NCBI GenBank assembly: GCA_027186245.1
Contig: CP114481.1
Span: 6,122,501-6,186,500, forward strand
Length of the DNA stretch: 64,000 nt
Reading direction: 5' to 3'
Source of the DNA: Coriaria nepalensis
Lineage: Eukaryota; Streptophyta; Magnoliopsida; Cucurbitales; Coriariaceae
Position 1 is the first letter of the stretch. Every line of letters begins with the position of its first letter. Both the position numbers and the translations under genes were made by a program. Of this stretch, positions 11,362 to 22,902 are shown piece by piece. The notes beneath the pieces were generated by a model that saw nothing but the letters and a program-made list of their open reading frames with translations, ran no database searches and was not told the origin of the DNA.

Positions 11362-12120
11362 TCAAGTTTCGAGAGTCACGGCCAGTGCCATAGGTGTGTG
11401 AAGTGGACGAGCATCATCCATTTGGTGTCGAGATAAAACCTCAGAAATGTATTTTTGTTGAGTGAGAAATAACCCTTCATGACAGTGAATCACTTCAATG
11501 CCAAGGAAAAATGATAATGGGCCAAGATCCTTGATGGAAAAACGAGCGGAAAGTTGGTGTATAATTACTGAAATAAGAGAAGGGTCAGTTCTAGTTATAA
11601 GCAAATCATCCACATAAACCAGAAGGTAAATTAACGATGTACCACGATGCATGATAAACAATGACATGTTGGAACGAGCTTGAATAAACCTGAAAGAAAG
11701 AAGAGCGGTACTAAGGGCTTGGTACCAAGCCCGAGGAGCATGTTTTAAACTATAGAGAGATTTCTGAAGGTGACAAACATGAGTTGGATGAACCGAGTCA
11801 ACAAACCCAATCGGTTGGGCGATATAAACATTTTCCACTAACGTACCATGAAGAAAAGCATTGTTAACATCAAGTTGACGAATCGACTAACCATGCATGA
11901 CAGCGATGGAAATAATAGAAAGAATCGTGACAGGTTTGACAACCGGGCTACAAATTTTGGCATAATCGAGATCGGAGCATTGATGAAACCCCTTTGTGAC
12001 AAGGCGAGCTTTATACCAATCAATAGACCCATCGGGCTTGCATTTAATACGAAAGACCCACTTGCAACCAACGACATTATGAGCTTGAGTGGCCGGAACT
12101 AGAGTCCAAGTACCATTGCG
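11362..12120 (-). pseudogene. copia reverse transcriptase remnant
   Basis: Read on the reverse strand, the domain starts with a CKWVF.IK.KPDGSID.YKARLV-type block and runs through a stop codon near 11890. It then continues in an open stretch (11838-11362) with SLYSLKHAPRAWYQAL and the catalytic box YVDDLLIT, then DLGPLSFFLGIEV. The Asp-Asp pair of the polymerase active site is still present, but the frame is interrupted, so no full enzyme can be made. Confidence 0.88.
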
Positions 12121-12579
12121 CCATTACGAATGTTGCATGGCTTGAGAGACACAAGTGGGCTCGGTTTCAAGAGGAAGCGGGTGCTTGGTCGCAAGGTGAA
12201 GAACCTTAGGTTTCAAGATGTTATTCATAGCACAAGTCGTCATTGGATGCTGCCTAGAGGCGATGGGCGGGGGAGTAAGAGTGGTAGGTGGTTGTGCCGG
12301 TAGAGCAGATGCCAAAAATGAGAGGTCATGTGTAGGAGGTATGCATGAAGATAATTGCAGAAGAAGATGTGCATGAGAGATAGGCTCATCGGGAGAAGAC
12401 ACACGAGCAAGAGATGTTAGAGCAGGAGAAGAGTCAGACAGCCCAAGTTGCGTGAGTGGAAGGGATCTGGGCGAAATGTCAGCTTGGAGAGGGGGGTGAA
12501 GTCGATACATCGAGCAGAGTGTGCACAAGAGATGGGCCAAAAATAGAAGGTGGATATGGAATGGGCCCAAACATGCTAG

Positions 12580-13250
12580 GAACATGAGCAGGCCTTAAAG
12601 AAGCATCTGAAGGTGAACAATTTGCAATTTTGAACAGTGGATGATGAAATGGAAAAACAGTCTCGCATAACTTCACATGCCGTGATACAAATACTCTGTT
12701 GGAAGAGAGATCTAAACACTTGTAGGTACTTTGAGATGTCGAATAACCGAGAAAGAGTCGTGCGAGAGTTGGGCTCAAGCTTATGTCGGTTGTATGGTTT
12801 TAACCACGAGTAACCTAGACAACCAAAAACCCGAAGTTTATGATAATTTGGGGGTTTTTCAAAGAGAGATTCAAATGGACTTTTGCCGACAAAAAGCAAA
12901 GTAGGAGTCTAGTTGAGAAGATATGTGACTGTTTCAAATGCATGAGCCCAATACAAAAGTGGAAGATGAGCGTGATGAAGAAGAGTAAGCCTGGAAATGA
13001 CAACCTGATGATGGCGTCGTTCAATGGTTCCATTTTGTTGCGGCGTATAAGGAGCCGTGGTGAACCAACTGATCCCGTGTTGGTTAAGAAAGTGCTGAAG
13101 AGTCTGAAATTCACCCCATTGTCATTATAAAAATTTTGGAGCTTGCAACCAAAGTGAGTTTCGATCAATGCTTTGAATCGAGGGAAGATAATAGCAACTT
13201 GAGATTTCGCCTGTAATGGAAAAAACTAAGAATATTTTGTATAATGATCA
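12580..13250 (-). pseudogene. copia integrase remnant
   Basis: Reverse-strand sequence in shifting frames contains an integrase-core DNG block (FYNDNG near 13120), the PQQNG..ER motif near 13030 and a downstream FGCLGY/YVFLGYS-like segment common to copia integrases (about 12850-12750). Frameshifts separate these blocks. The zinc-binding HCHLGHP-type motif lies slightly upstream near 13490. Confidence 0.7.
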
Positions 13251-13251
13251 A

Positions 13252-14080
13252 CTAATAAGTATTATCGATGTTCATCTGAAGATGAGTCCTGCCAAAGACC
13301 TCAAACATTATCATAAATATATTGAAGAGGGTGAGAGCTAACTCGCAAAGTGTCTCGAAAAGGAAATCGTAGACTTTTATTCGAGTCACATGAATTACAT
13401 ATGTCAGAAACAGATGATTGTTCTTTAGCAATAGACAAACAATATTTATTGATAAGCAAAGAACTAATTTTAAAGGGCGGATGACCAAGATGACAATGCT
13501 AACTTGAAAGAGGAACTTGTTCACCAAGTCGGTCCGCCGACGTGGAAAGAGGTGGATGAAGCAAATAGATCTCATTCTCACATGGTCCGTAAAGTAGAGG
13601 CGCCCCCGTTGTTCGATCCTTAACAATAACATGAGATGGATGAATTCAAGAAATGTATTATTAGACTTAGTAAAATCATAGACCGATAACAAGTTCCGAT
13701 TAGCCGTAGGAACACACAAGACGTTAGATAGCCGGAAAGTATGAGATGGAAAACAAAGATTCGAAGAACCAATATGTGAAACAACCATACCTGTACCATC
13801 CGCTATGCAAACTCCATAAATTCTTTCATATTCGAAATAAATCAAAAGGTTGCTGAGATCAGCCGTGATGTTGTGGGATGCACCGGAATCCAAGAGACAA
13901 GAAGAGTCATCACGGTTTGTGGTAGGAGAGGAAGTGGCAGAATTGGCAGTGAAGACTGCTGGATCTGCAGCAGGTCCTTGAAGCACAGGATGAGAAGTAG
14001 TAAAGGCAGCGTTTGCTGGTGCAGCCGTTGCATGGTTATCGGTGTTGGCGGGAGGGTTGTTTCTATTGGACACGGTTGTG
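13252..14080 (-). pseudogene. copia protease and GAG-pre-integrase remnant
   Basis: An open reverse-strand stretch has a low-complexity Ala/Thr/Pro N-terminus. The aspartic-protease motif LLDSGASHNIT follows, then VLCVPTANRNLLSV, typical of the region before integrase. After about residue 160 the frame drifts from the family, consistent with a frameshift. It lies almost immediately downstream of the primer-binding site, which shows that gag is absent. Confidence 0.8.
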
Positions 14081-14132
14081 ACGGAGGCTTAAAGGATCAC
14101 TGCAAAAACAAAATCTCGTTAGAGAACAAATT

Positions 14133-14143
14133 GCTCTGATACC
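14133..14143 (-). other. Primer-binding site (initiator-Met tRNA)
   Basis: The reverse strand reads GGTATCAGAGC, which matches the complement of the plant initiator tRNA-Met 3' end used by most copia elements. It lies directly inside the 5' LTR, as expected. Confidence 0.85.
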
Positions 14144-14144
14144 G

Positions 14145-14296
14145 TAAAATATATTTTATTATAGTAAAAAAACCCACACATTACTTTCATTTATAATTCT
14201 GTATATATTGATAATTACAAAGTAAGAAATCCTAATATAAATGAAAAGAAATATGTACAAATTATGAATGTTAACAAAGATTTTAGAAAGAAATCA
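14145..14296 (-). repeat. 5' LTR of the reverse-strand copia element
   Basis: Similar along its length to 10492-10653, sharing the CCCACACATTACTTTCAT core and the GTTAACAAA...ATTTTAG(A/G)AAG(A/G)AATCATGG end. Divergence and small indels indicate an old insertion. Confidence 0.75.
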
Positions 14297-15727
14297 TGGA
14301 AGAAAATTCTTCTACTTTATAGAACATACTTTCGATTTGGAACTAATCAGACCAAAAACATGCTTCGGGTGTTTGATTGAATCCCAATTTATTTTTGACA
14401 TATTATCTAATCATATGAGTAAATAAGTGATTTAATTCTATAAAAGGGCTCAATTCCAACCTTCCTTCTGGACCGAGATCTTGACTGCATTCAAATCCGC
14501 ATGCTTTTGGTACGAATCAGTTAACCATTCATTTTCATCTCCACATACCCAGCGTCCTACCTACCTTTCTGCACATCTATCCCGAAAAAAACAGTACACA
14601 AGGTTAACTTAAACAATATGTTTTACACGTTTTGTAGACGATCGAGACTATTTAGTTTGTACGTACTATGAATCAAAATAAATGGCGGCACGGAAGTTAA
14701 AGGCTAGGCCTGGCCAATGCATATAAATAAAGCCTATTAAAATCGCCATTTCGCAAATAATTAATAAGCTCTGACATCATAAATATGTAATGGGCATGCA
14801 TACATATTATCATGCATGAATCTTGATGCCATGCATGCAATCCTCAGTGATAGAAAAAGGTCTACTAAATATGTATAGAGTGAGAAAAGTAGGGATTGAT
14901 TAGACGCAACGAGCGGCTCTGATTCATCAACCTGTCATCCCCCCATCCCACCCCCACCCCCCCTCTAGTGTATCAGTATCAGTGTATCGATAGTACGTAC
15001 TAATGGATCATTATTAATTTCATAGTCAATCGTTGACCCCTCACGATGATCTCCTGACCACTACTGACCACTAAACTATATCCTATCCCTCTTGCCACTT
15101 GCATTTGCCCATTTGTAACTGGTTTGTAAGCGACATGTCGTAGGATCATCCGTAAACGGACTACGTCCAGGCATTTGTAACTCACGTCGTGGCTGCTGAC
15201 AACATGTAGCGGGTGTTTTCAGCACAGAACTTGTGTTGTGATGATAGTTAGACGACATGTCGTTCTTCACAAAATGATGGGCTTTTTGGCATTTGTTGTT
15301 TATTGGGCTTTCGTTTTTGTGTTTTTTTATTTTTTATTTTTAATTATGCTAGTACAACAAGTCTACAAGATACGGGATGAATGACGATCCTGTCTGTCGT
15401 CTTCTTATATCAAAAAAATCATTTGCGGTTGGTTTCCACAAATGATTGGTTAATTTGATAGTTACATGTAAGAAAAACAGGGAGAGATTTTTAAATTAAC
15501 GAATGACGGAAGTCATCAGTTGTTTTATATTCAGCGCGACATAATTGACCCTTCAAGGCAACTACTGACAACTTGTAATTATGTATTTCTACAAGCTTAG
15601 AAATGGCTACCAATGTTACCCGTTACCGTCTCAAGCGGTAATCATAAACAGAAGTTAAGAAAACTCCATGTAAAAACTGTTTTCTCTTCTCTCTCTCTGT
15701 CATTTCGTGATTTCTATGACTCAGAGG

Positions 15728-15768
<41 letters not shown>

Positions 15769-15790
15769 ACGCTAAGCTTGGTTTGATGCA
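14297..15790. other. Spacer and PCRK1-like promoter/5' UTR
   Basis: No gene seen. Features are a C-rich run near 14940-14965, an A/T-rich zone, and two copies of the palindrome CGACATGTCG (about 15131 and 15254). A CT-repeat leader lies just upstream of the kinase start. The region is presumed to hold the promoter of the kinase gene. Confidence 0.45.
15728..15768 (+). repeat. (CT)n run in kinase 5' UTR
   Basis: About 20 CT units ending 22 bases before the start codon. CT-rich leaders are common near plant transcription start sites. Length variation here could alter expression, but that is inference. Confidence 0.9.
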
Positions 15791-17762
15791 ATGAAGTGCT
15801 TCCATTTCACAAATGGAGAGAGACGAGACGAAGACGACGGCGCCATTTCGAAGGTGTCCAAGGTCTCCTGGGCGCGTTCATTCAGTATAGCTTCCAGCAT
15901 GGCCGATACCAGAAGGTCGGAGTTCGATTCCGACTACTCCACCGACTTGTCCGAGTCGTTTGGATTCTACGAGTTCTTGACTCAGCGTAGGGCCAATGAT
16001 CTCCGAGTTTTCTCCTTCTCCGAGCTGAAATCGGCCACTCGGAACTTCAGCAGGTCGCTGTTGATTGGCGAGGGAGGTTTCGGCTGCGTATTCAGAGGAG
16101 TCGTTAAAGTTTCAAAGAATGAGAATGGAAGCTCTGATTCGAAAATGGAGGTCGCTGTTAAGCAGTTGAATCGTCTTGGCTTTCAGGCATGGTTTTCTCT
16201 ACCACTGATTTTCCTTTTTCTTTCATTTCTAGTATTGCTGGGAATCTAATACGCCCAAAAAACTAGATACATTACAAAAGTTATGAAATGACTGTGCATT
16301 CATCATGTCAGTATTGCTTAGAGTGTAAGAAATCTGATTACTTGTCTATAAATGTGGTAGTATGATTTTGGTGAATGATATTGATGTAGCTTTTGGAACA
16401 TCACTGCATTGAGGGCTCTGAATTCATCTAACAACTAAAGTTCAATGAATTTCTAGTATTCAGGGGCACAAGGAATGGATTAATGAGGTGAACTTTTTGG
16501 GAGTTGTAAAGCATCTGAATCTCGTTAAATTAGTTGGATATTGTGCGGAAGATGATGAAAGAGGGATCCAACGGCTTCTGGTTTACGAACTTATGCGCAA
16601 TAAAAGTCTCGAGGACCATTTATTTGTTCGAGTTTCTTCCCCTCTGCCGTGGAAGTTGAGGCTAAAAATTGCTCAAGATGCAGCTAGAGGTCTTGCTTAC
16701 CTTCATGAAGAAATGGATTTTCAGGTACATTCATTTGCATGTACTTCTAAATATTTTGAATTCTTACCATTCAAAGAAAATATTGGGGCAAATTGATTTA
16801 CTCTATAGCAGCTAGGTTGGATTTCGCAATTCTCATTACTTTACCAAATTGATAAAAAATGGTGGATCCTTTTTCAAATTGGCACAGCTAATTTTCCGGG
16901 ATTTCAAAACATCGAATATTTTACTGGATGAAGAATATAATGCAAAGCTCTCTGACTTTGGCTTGGCCAGACGGGGACCTCTCGAGGGAAGCAGTCATGT
17001 TTCAACTTCGGTAAGAAGATCATAAATCATTCTTTTTATGTTCTGCAAAATGATAGATTTTGTAGATTATAGCTATATTCAGTGAAGAAACAAGTTGTAC
17101 AACGGTTGTCCTGTAATTTATCTCCCATGCAGAATCTTAAATCCAATAAATACACACTAATTTATCATCATTTTGCCTTTGAGGTTGTGGGCACTGTAGG
17201 CTATGCAGCCCCAGAATATGTGCAGACCGGTAGGCTAACAGCTAAGAGTGACGTATGGAGTTTTGGAGTGGTTCTCTACGAGCTTATCACTGGAAGAAGA
17301 GCAGTGGATAGAAACCTACCTAGAAGCGAGCAAAAGCTTCTAGAATGGGCGAGACCTTATGTCTCTGATTCTAAGAAATTCCACCACATCGTTGACCCGC
17401 GTATTGAAGGAGAGTATTGCATCAAATCGGGTCAGAAAGTCGCCTCGCTGGCAAACCGGTGTCTAATGAAGCAGCCAAAATCTCGGCCTAAAATGAGTGA
17501 AGTGGTTGAGATTCTCGGAAATATTATATCTGAGACGATATCATCTCAAGAGGAAGACACTGACATTGTTCCTGTCAATGAAAGTGCAGAAACAAAGGAA
17601 GAAAATCTAGGAGTGACTACTGAAGTTGTTGGGGCTACAAAACAGGGAAATAATTATCTGAAGAAGGTTTTTGATATTAGAGAAGTAGTGGGCTTGAAAA
17701 ACAGATATCTTGGGAAGTTGGATTGGAGAAACTGGACGCCCGTATTGGTCAGAACTTGGTGA
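15791..17762 (+). CDS. RLCK-VII kinase, PCRK1/PCRK2-like
   Basis: Four exons, 15791..16186, 16464..16724, 16888..17010 and 17184..17762, give a 452-residue Ser/Thr kinase. The N-terminus MKCFHF carries a potentially palmitoylated Cys3, as in PCRK1, which acts at the plasma membrane in pattern-triggered immunity. Kinase hallmarks are intact: G-loop GEGGFG, VAVK (Lys124), RDFKTSN, SDFGLA and APEYV, with an RLCK-VII style GHKEW insertion. The first intron begins with GC rather than GT (CAG|GCATGG). No nearby GT gives the conserved phase-0 junction Q|GHKEW, so a GC-AG intron is proposed. The gene is convergent with another RLCK-VII gene 395 bases downstream. Assignment to the PCRK subgroup rests on N- and C-terminal resemblance. 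Confidence 0.93.
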
Positions 17763-18157
17763 CAAGTTGAGAGAAAGACTTGCATCTGGAAAAGAATACC
17801 GAAAAGCACATAACTTATTGAGATAAGTTTATTTACTCTTTTGACTCCATTATTTTTTCTCCTGCGAGGTAGTTGTAAATAGAGCTTTGAAGAAACTGGT
17901 TATATGAATTAGACGCTTATTTTTTAAACTAAGTTACTAGTATGAGTTGGAAGCTCTATGGCTGATCAAATCAGAGCCATTTCTTCCCGATATGTTGACT
18001 TTTTTATAAAACCCGAACTGTTTTCTTCCTTTTCAATTTCTTTATTATAAAATGTGAAAAATTAACCAGAAGATTGTCTATAAAAGGTCAATCAGTGCAG
18101 ATTATCATAAACATGAGCTGTACAAGACCAGATTTAAGAAATAAACTTCGGTCCATA
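17763..18157. other. Convergent 3' UTR region between two RLCK-VII genes
   Basis: Only about 395 bases separate the stop codons of the two tail-to-tail kinases. The region must hold both 3' UTRs, which may overlap. No other feature is seen. Confidence 0.6.
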
Positions 18158-19745
18158 TCAAGCAGAAGCAGAGGAAGACAAAACCCGAGGATAACCTGGA
18201 ACATGTAACTTCTTACTGACATCATCTGCGCTTCTTCTACGGGCCTTCTCACTCGAATTGTGAAGAATGGAACTTGTTTCTTTCAAATTGACTAACTGCT
18301 TCAATTCTGATACAATTTCCTCCATGGTGGGCCGGAACTTGGCATCCGTCAATAAGCATCTCAATGCGATCATGCCAATCTTAAATGCTTCGTCTAAGAT
18401 ATATTGTCCTTCCAGACGGTTGTCAAGGATTTTGAATATCTTTCGTTTGTTTGCAAGATAAGATTTTGCCCATCCGACTAGATTCTGCTCTCCTGATGCT
18501 TTGGTCTTTTCGATCGCTCTCCTCCCTGATAGCAGTTCCAACAAAACCACTCCGAAGCTATATACATCACTCTTGGCAGTTAGACGGCCTGAAGAGAAAT
18601 GAACAAAAACAGGTCTGATAACTCAAATGGGTTTTGTTTTACTAATGATCACCTGTAGTTTACACTTTTCCAGCGGTTGAATATATTACCTAAGGCCATA
18701 TACTCTGGAGCAAGATATCCGTGAGTCCCCATAACCTCAGTAGAGAGATGGCTTTTTTCACCTCTCGGTCCATCCTTAGCCAACTCGAAATCGGAAAGTT
18801 TGGCAGTATAGTTCTACAATCATATACAAGAGTTGATTCTTAAGAAGATCTAGATCTAAAAAGGGTCGAGTCACATGAGATTTTTCGATATTGATTATAA
18901 ACATACCGAATCAAATGGGATATTAGAAGTCTTGAAGTCACGATATATCACTTTTATTCTGTCGCTATGAAGATAAGCAAGCCCTTTTGCAGCATCAAGA
19001 GCGACCTTCAACCGAAGACTCCATGAAAGAGGATGGAAATATGTACCATCTTGGAATGAAACAATGGAAAATGAATTTCAAGTTCTTTTTTCTATATATC
19101 AAAACACATTTGATTGATATAAGTCCATTTGAAGCAAAAAAAACTCACTCCGAAACAAATGATTCTCCAAGCAACCACGAGGCATGAACTCGTACACTAA
19201 GAGCCTGTGTTCGTCCTCCAAGTAATAGCCGATGAGTTTCACGAGATTCGGATGAGAAAGATGCCCTAGAAAATCAACTTCAGCCTATAGTAAAGGATTA
19301 GAGCATCAATCAATGTGACAACAACAATAACATCAATTTTGTATATGAAAGCAAAGATCACTCACCAACCATTCCTTGTGACCTTGAAGACCACCTTGGT
19401 TGAGCTTTTTAACGGCAATAACGAATCTGGTATCGGGCTTGGCAGGAGCCAAAGAGTGCTCGTCGATCCACCCTTTGAAAACCAACCAGAAACCACCTTC
19501 GCCTAACACACTATTAGGATGGAAATTCCAGGTTGCTGTTTTGAGCTCAGAAAGAGTGAAGCTCTTTACATTTGAGGAGTTTAAGATCTCATCCTCACTC
19601 CTAGGAGTTGTAGTCAGCGGTACCTCTTTACTTGAACTATTACATGATTCATTCTTGTCGGCTCCATTTTCGGGTTTTGAATTTAACCCTCCTGCTTAAG
19701 AAAATGTATATTGGAACTGCAGAATATACATAATACATATATCTA

Positions 19746-19781
<36 letters not shown>

Positions 19782-19845
19782 AAGGGAGAGTACCTGTGTT
19801 ACATGGACTTTCATCTGTGATTCCTGCACTAAGGCAAATCCCCAT
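18158..19845 (-). CDS. RLCK-VII family kinase with substituted G-loop and DFG motifs
   Basis: Six exons on the reverse strand (19845..19794, 19691..19366, 19284..19149, 19049..18907, 18813..18690, 18588..18158) join in phase to 403 residues. The start MGICLS gives an N-myristoylation Gly2 and a palmitoylable Cys4, as in PBL/APK1 kinases. The frame reads further upstream, but this Met fits the family. Retained features are VIAVK (Lys112), YRDFKTSN (Asp209, Asn213) and APEYM. Altered ones are the third G-loop glycine (GEGGFW, Trp86), DFG to DFE (Glu229), and NILLD to NIPFD. These changes predict weak or absent catalysis despite an intact frame and splice sites. It could act as a scaffold, or be an early pseudogene. 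A TA-repeat lies in intron 1. Confidence 0.88.
19748..19780. repeat. (TA)n microsatellite in intron 1 of the reverse-strand RLCK
   Basis: About 16 TA units within the 102-base first intron. The same run inflates a spurious read-through frame in this region. Confidence 0.9.
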
Positions 19846-21811
19846 GAAAGAGTTACTCTCAAAACTTGAAATTCTTCCTTGCTGCAAATAAAACTTGTCA
19901 GAAAACTTGACAGAAACAACAGAAAACTTGAAATGAATCAAAACGTCTGAAGTATATATGAAATGAAAGGTACGACTTACGAGGAAGAAAATGAGTGGAA
20001 AATGACCTTTTTTTTTTCTCTTCTTTTTGCAGATATTTATTAGTTTGCCCAGAAGCAGGTTCAAAGTTTTGGCTGGATTGGGAAAAAAGAAGATGAAGAT
20101 GGAACCAGAGAAGGAGGTGGGGAGGGAATTTCGCATTTAATGGCCCGTTGGTCCCGCAATCTTTACCTTCTATTACTTGTCATATATACTCTCTCTTTCT
20201 CTCTGTCTCTCTCACCATTACATTACTAACCCAAGTGAGACCAGATAAGGCTCTAAAAGAGCTAGCTGCTCTGTTATTCATAGCCGTTGGATTTGATTTC
20301 TTGTAATGAATTTCATTATATCCATCATTGATAATTCTAATTCCATGTATACGGGTAACATCAAATCACATTAAATTTATAACTTAAAGCATTCCCATTA
20401 GTCCACAGTAAGAATCTAGCCAATATCGATTCTTCATTTCCATACATGGATGAGCAATTTAATGTTCTTGTTCCCTAGCAGGCAACTAGAGCACTAAAAA
20501 AAAAAAAGGTTGACATTGTTCATCATCATACACTGCTCCCTGCTCTTCATCGTATTAAATCAATACTAGAGGTAGTAAAATAGGTTGGGTCAAAAGCACG
20601 ACATGAGCACAAGCACGATAGTCTTTTTATGCCTGTTGGAGGTACGGGTTTAAAAATGTCTCCTAATTTTAGGAGTCTTTTTTCAAAAATTATTTTATAT
20701 GTTAAAATTTTTTCAATTAATACAAAATTTTGTTTGACTAAATAATATTTATTACAATTTATTTATAATTTTAATTATTAATGATACTAATTTTTAATTT
20801 ATTAAATAATTATTATATAAACTATTTATAATATGTAAAATTATATTATAATATTAATATTTTACTAATTATTTTAAAATTATTCTTTAATTTAAAACTA
20901 TTTTTAAAGTTAATTTTCGAGCTCACGAATCACAATGAATTTATAAGCCAAAACATATATATAAGTCCAAATGGACTCACGGACCGTGCTCTTATTTTTA
21001 AGTACGAGACAATGTGTATTGAACACGACACGACATAATGCCTAGCCGAGCCATGAGCCAGTCCTAATTGGACATGACACCACATAAACTGTAAAGATGC
21101 AAGACAATGAGAAAATGAGAACACGTATGTGAGAGAAAATGGAAACATGGAAGATGAAGAGATGAAAAATGGCGGGATTAACTATCAAGTCCGTACGCTT
21201 GTTTTTGGTTTTTGCTTAAAAGGTCATATGTTTTTCAATTTTGCATTTTAACCCCCCCTCCCCTCCCCCCCCCCCCCCCTCTTTTTTTTTCTCTGTAAAC
21301 GTTATTTCCCCGTTTGCTTTGCTTTGTTGTCACTTTAAATGAGTCGGGTTAATTGGCACTATGAACCTGTTATTTTAAAATTTGAACTGTAAATTGCATA
21401 AAATTGTATAAAAAATATATTATACTACATTTTTTCCTTTTAACTTTAAGGGGCCAATGTAAATTTTGAACCCATTGGTTTCATTTCTTTTGCCTTCAAC
21501 ACCGTTTTAGTAGTAGTCAGTTTTCAAATTAGGGTTTGAGGAACTGAAGTTTGCAACGAATTTGAGTGTTGCTTATCAATTGCACATTCAACATTGCAAT
21601 CATATCTTGAGTTTTCCTTGAGCGCCAACTCCTTGACAAGGAGAGAAATATTAATAATACTGATAAAGGCAATTTCATATTACACAAATATCGCATCAAA
21701 TTTGTAACAAGATTCCGATTGACGGAATCTCATTTATGGATGACATCAGGTAATCCCATCACACCATAGATTTTGGAAATAGCACATTATCGGATCTTGA
21801 TCGGACACCAT
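19846..21811. other. RLCK upstream region and spacer
   Basis: The first 300 bases are the reverse-strand kinase's 5' UTR and promoter. The rest is AT-rich spacer with a likely old MITE (listed separately), a poly-C/poly-T tract at 21250-21290 and no supported gene. Sequence near 21640-21811 is the 3' UTR side of TIM9. Confidence 0.45.
20585..21075. mobile_element. Possible degenerate MITE
   Basis: The left end (near 20585, TAGGTTGGGTCAAAAGCACG) and right end (near 21075, ending GAGCCAGTCCTA) carry short GC-rich subterminal motifs of the CACGA/GCACG type. They surround a very AT-rich core (20690-20900). This layout is typical of plant hAT-derived MITEs. The ends are imperfect and I found no target-site duplication, so this remains tentative. 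Confidence 0.35.
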
Positions 21812-22902
21812 TCAATCTTGAGTGGCTGCTCCTTGGTTAAGCTCGGCAAACCTCATGCCGACACGCATGGAATGCTTGAGGAACTTCTCTGCGCATCTCT
21901 TGACACAAGTTTCCTCCTGTTTTTGAAGTGACTTGTGCTTGAAAGTGTCTACACAGTCGTTGAAGCATCTCTCCACGAGAGAATTATACATCCTCAAACT
22001 GCAAAGAGATTTTTAATAAAGAATTTGAGATGACAAAACTCATGTTATGAGCAGCAAAGACATAAGGTAGAAATCACTGTTTAGTGTTCAATATGTTGTT
22101 CTCAAAACGTCCAGATGCAACATGATAAAAGTTGTCCTGGTTTTTTAGAAGAACTTTCATTGTGGCTTCGGGGAATTAAGGGTCACAAAAATAACACACA
22201 TCTTGCGACCTGAAAAAACTAACATTCTTCGAAGCAGTCTAGTGCAGATAATATTATGACTTAGGAGGGCTTATGCTGTGAAAGGCTGAGTGATATCGCG
22301 ATTTCTCGAGAATAACATTTTCTACGGCAGAGAAAGATCTCATTCGATGCTTCAAAGAAAGTATGGATTTTCTTCTTAAGACAATTCTAGTACTTGATTC
22401 CAACTTTCTTCAGTAAAAGTCTAGACTCTTCACGTTCAAGAAAATACAGTTTATAGCATGAAGCAGAAGATATATCATCAAGTGGATGGTTGCATTTCAG
22501 TATATACTAATTAAATGAAAGTGAAAAGCCCCTAAAAATCTTACCATTTTCAAATCTTTAACCTGATTTCCATGAGTATCAAGTATGAATTAGATTTCAT
22601 AAAAATGCAGTTCTAAAATGAGAAATCATCAGGCTTTAGCTATCACCTAAAATGCAAACAAGGATTTTGAAATGAAAGGGCAATAGCTTCAATAATCTCG
22701 CATGAATGAAAAAAATAGTGAATTTTATGATCACAGAATGAGAGAATAAGAATATTATTGCAGCAGAGGAGGAATTGAATCTTAAAGAGAAATCAAGGAG
22801 ATGAAACCTGTCGCGAACTTGAAGCTGATCGATCATTACGGACATTCTGATCTTATCTTCCTCTGGAAGGGAATCCAGATCTCCGAGCATGCTCTTGTCC
22901 AT
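21812..22902 (-). CDS. TIM9: Mitochondrial import inner membrane translocase subunit TIM9
   Basis: Two exons, 22902..22808 and 21998..21812, encode 93 residues. Small TIM chaperones escort hydrophobic precursors across the mitochondrial intermembrane space as TIM9-TIM10 hexamers. The twin CX3C motif is present: CFNDC then, after 15 residues, CVKRC. Conserved blocks include MDKSMLGDLDSLPEEDK, MIDQLQVRD and KFLKHSMRVGMRFAELNQG. The splice junction restores the conserved DSLRMYNSLVERC. The intron is about 810 bases. The gene starts 266 bases from a divergent METTL17-like gene, suggesting a shared promoter. Length and motifs are fully consistent with a functional protein. Confidence 0.96.

Larger units (their letters stand above)
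10492..14296 (-). mobile_element. Gag-deleted Ty1/copia LTR retrotransposon (reverse orientation)
   Basis: A 3.8-kb element flanked by two similar LTRs of about 150-160 bp (10492-10653 and 14145-14296). On the reverse strand the order is 5' LTR, primer-binding site complementary to initiator-Met tRNA (GGTATCAGAGC), protease, integrase, reverse transcriptase, RNase H, 3' LTR. That order is diagnostic of Ty1/copia. Only about 60 bases separate the primer site from the protease-region frame, so nearly all of gag is missing. The pol frame is broken by several frameshifts and stops. No clear target-site duplication was found, and the LTRs differ at many positions, so this is an old, immobile copy. 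Confidence 0.88.

Noticed and set aside
10492..14296. Target-site duplication for the gag-less copia element
   Set aside because: The flanks (ATGAA at the left, TGGAA at the right) agree at only three of five positions, too weak to call.
19747..20136. Upstream extension of the reverse-strand RLCK beginning MRNSLPTSFSG
   Set aside because: The extension runs through a low-complexity 5' UTR and would bury the MGIC myristoylation start that the family uses.
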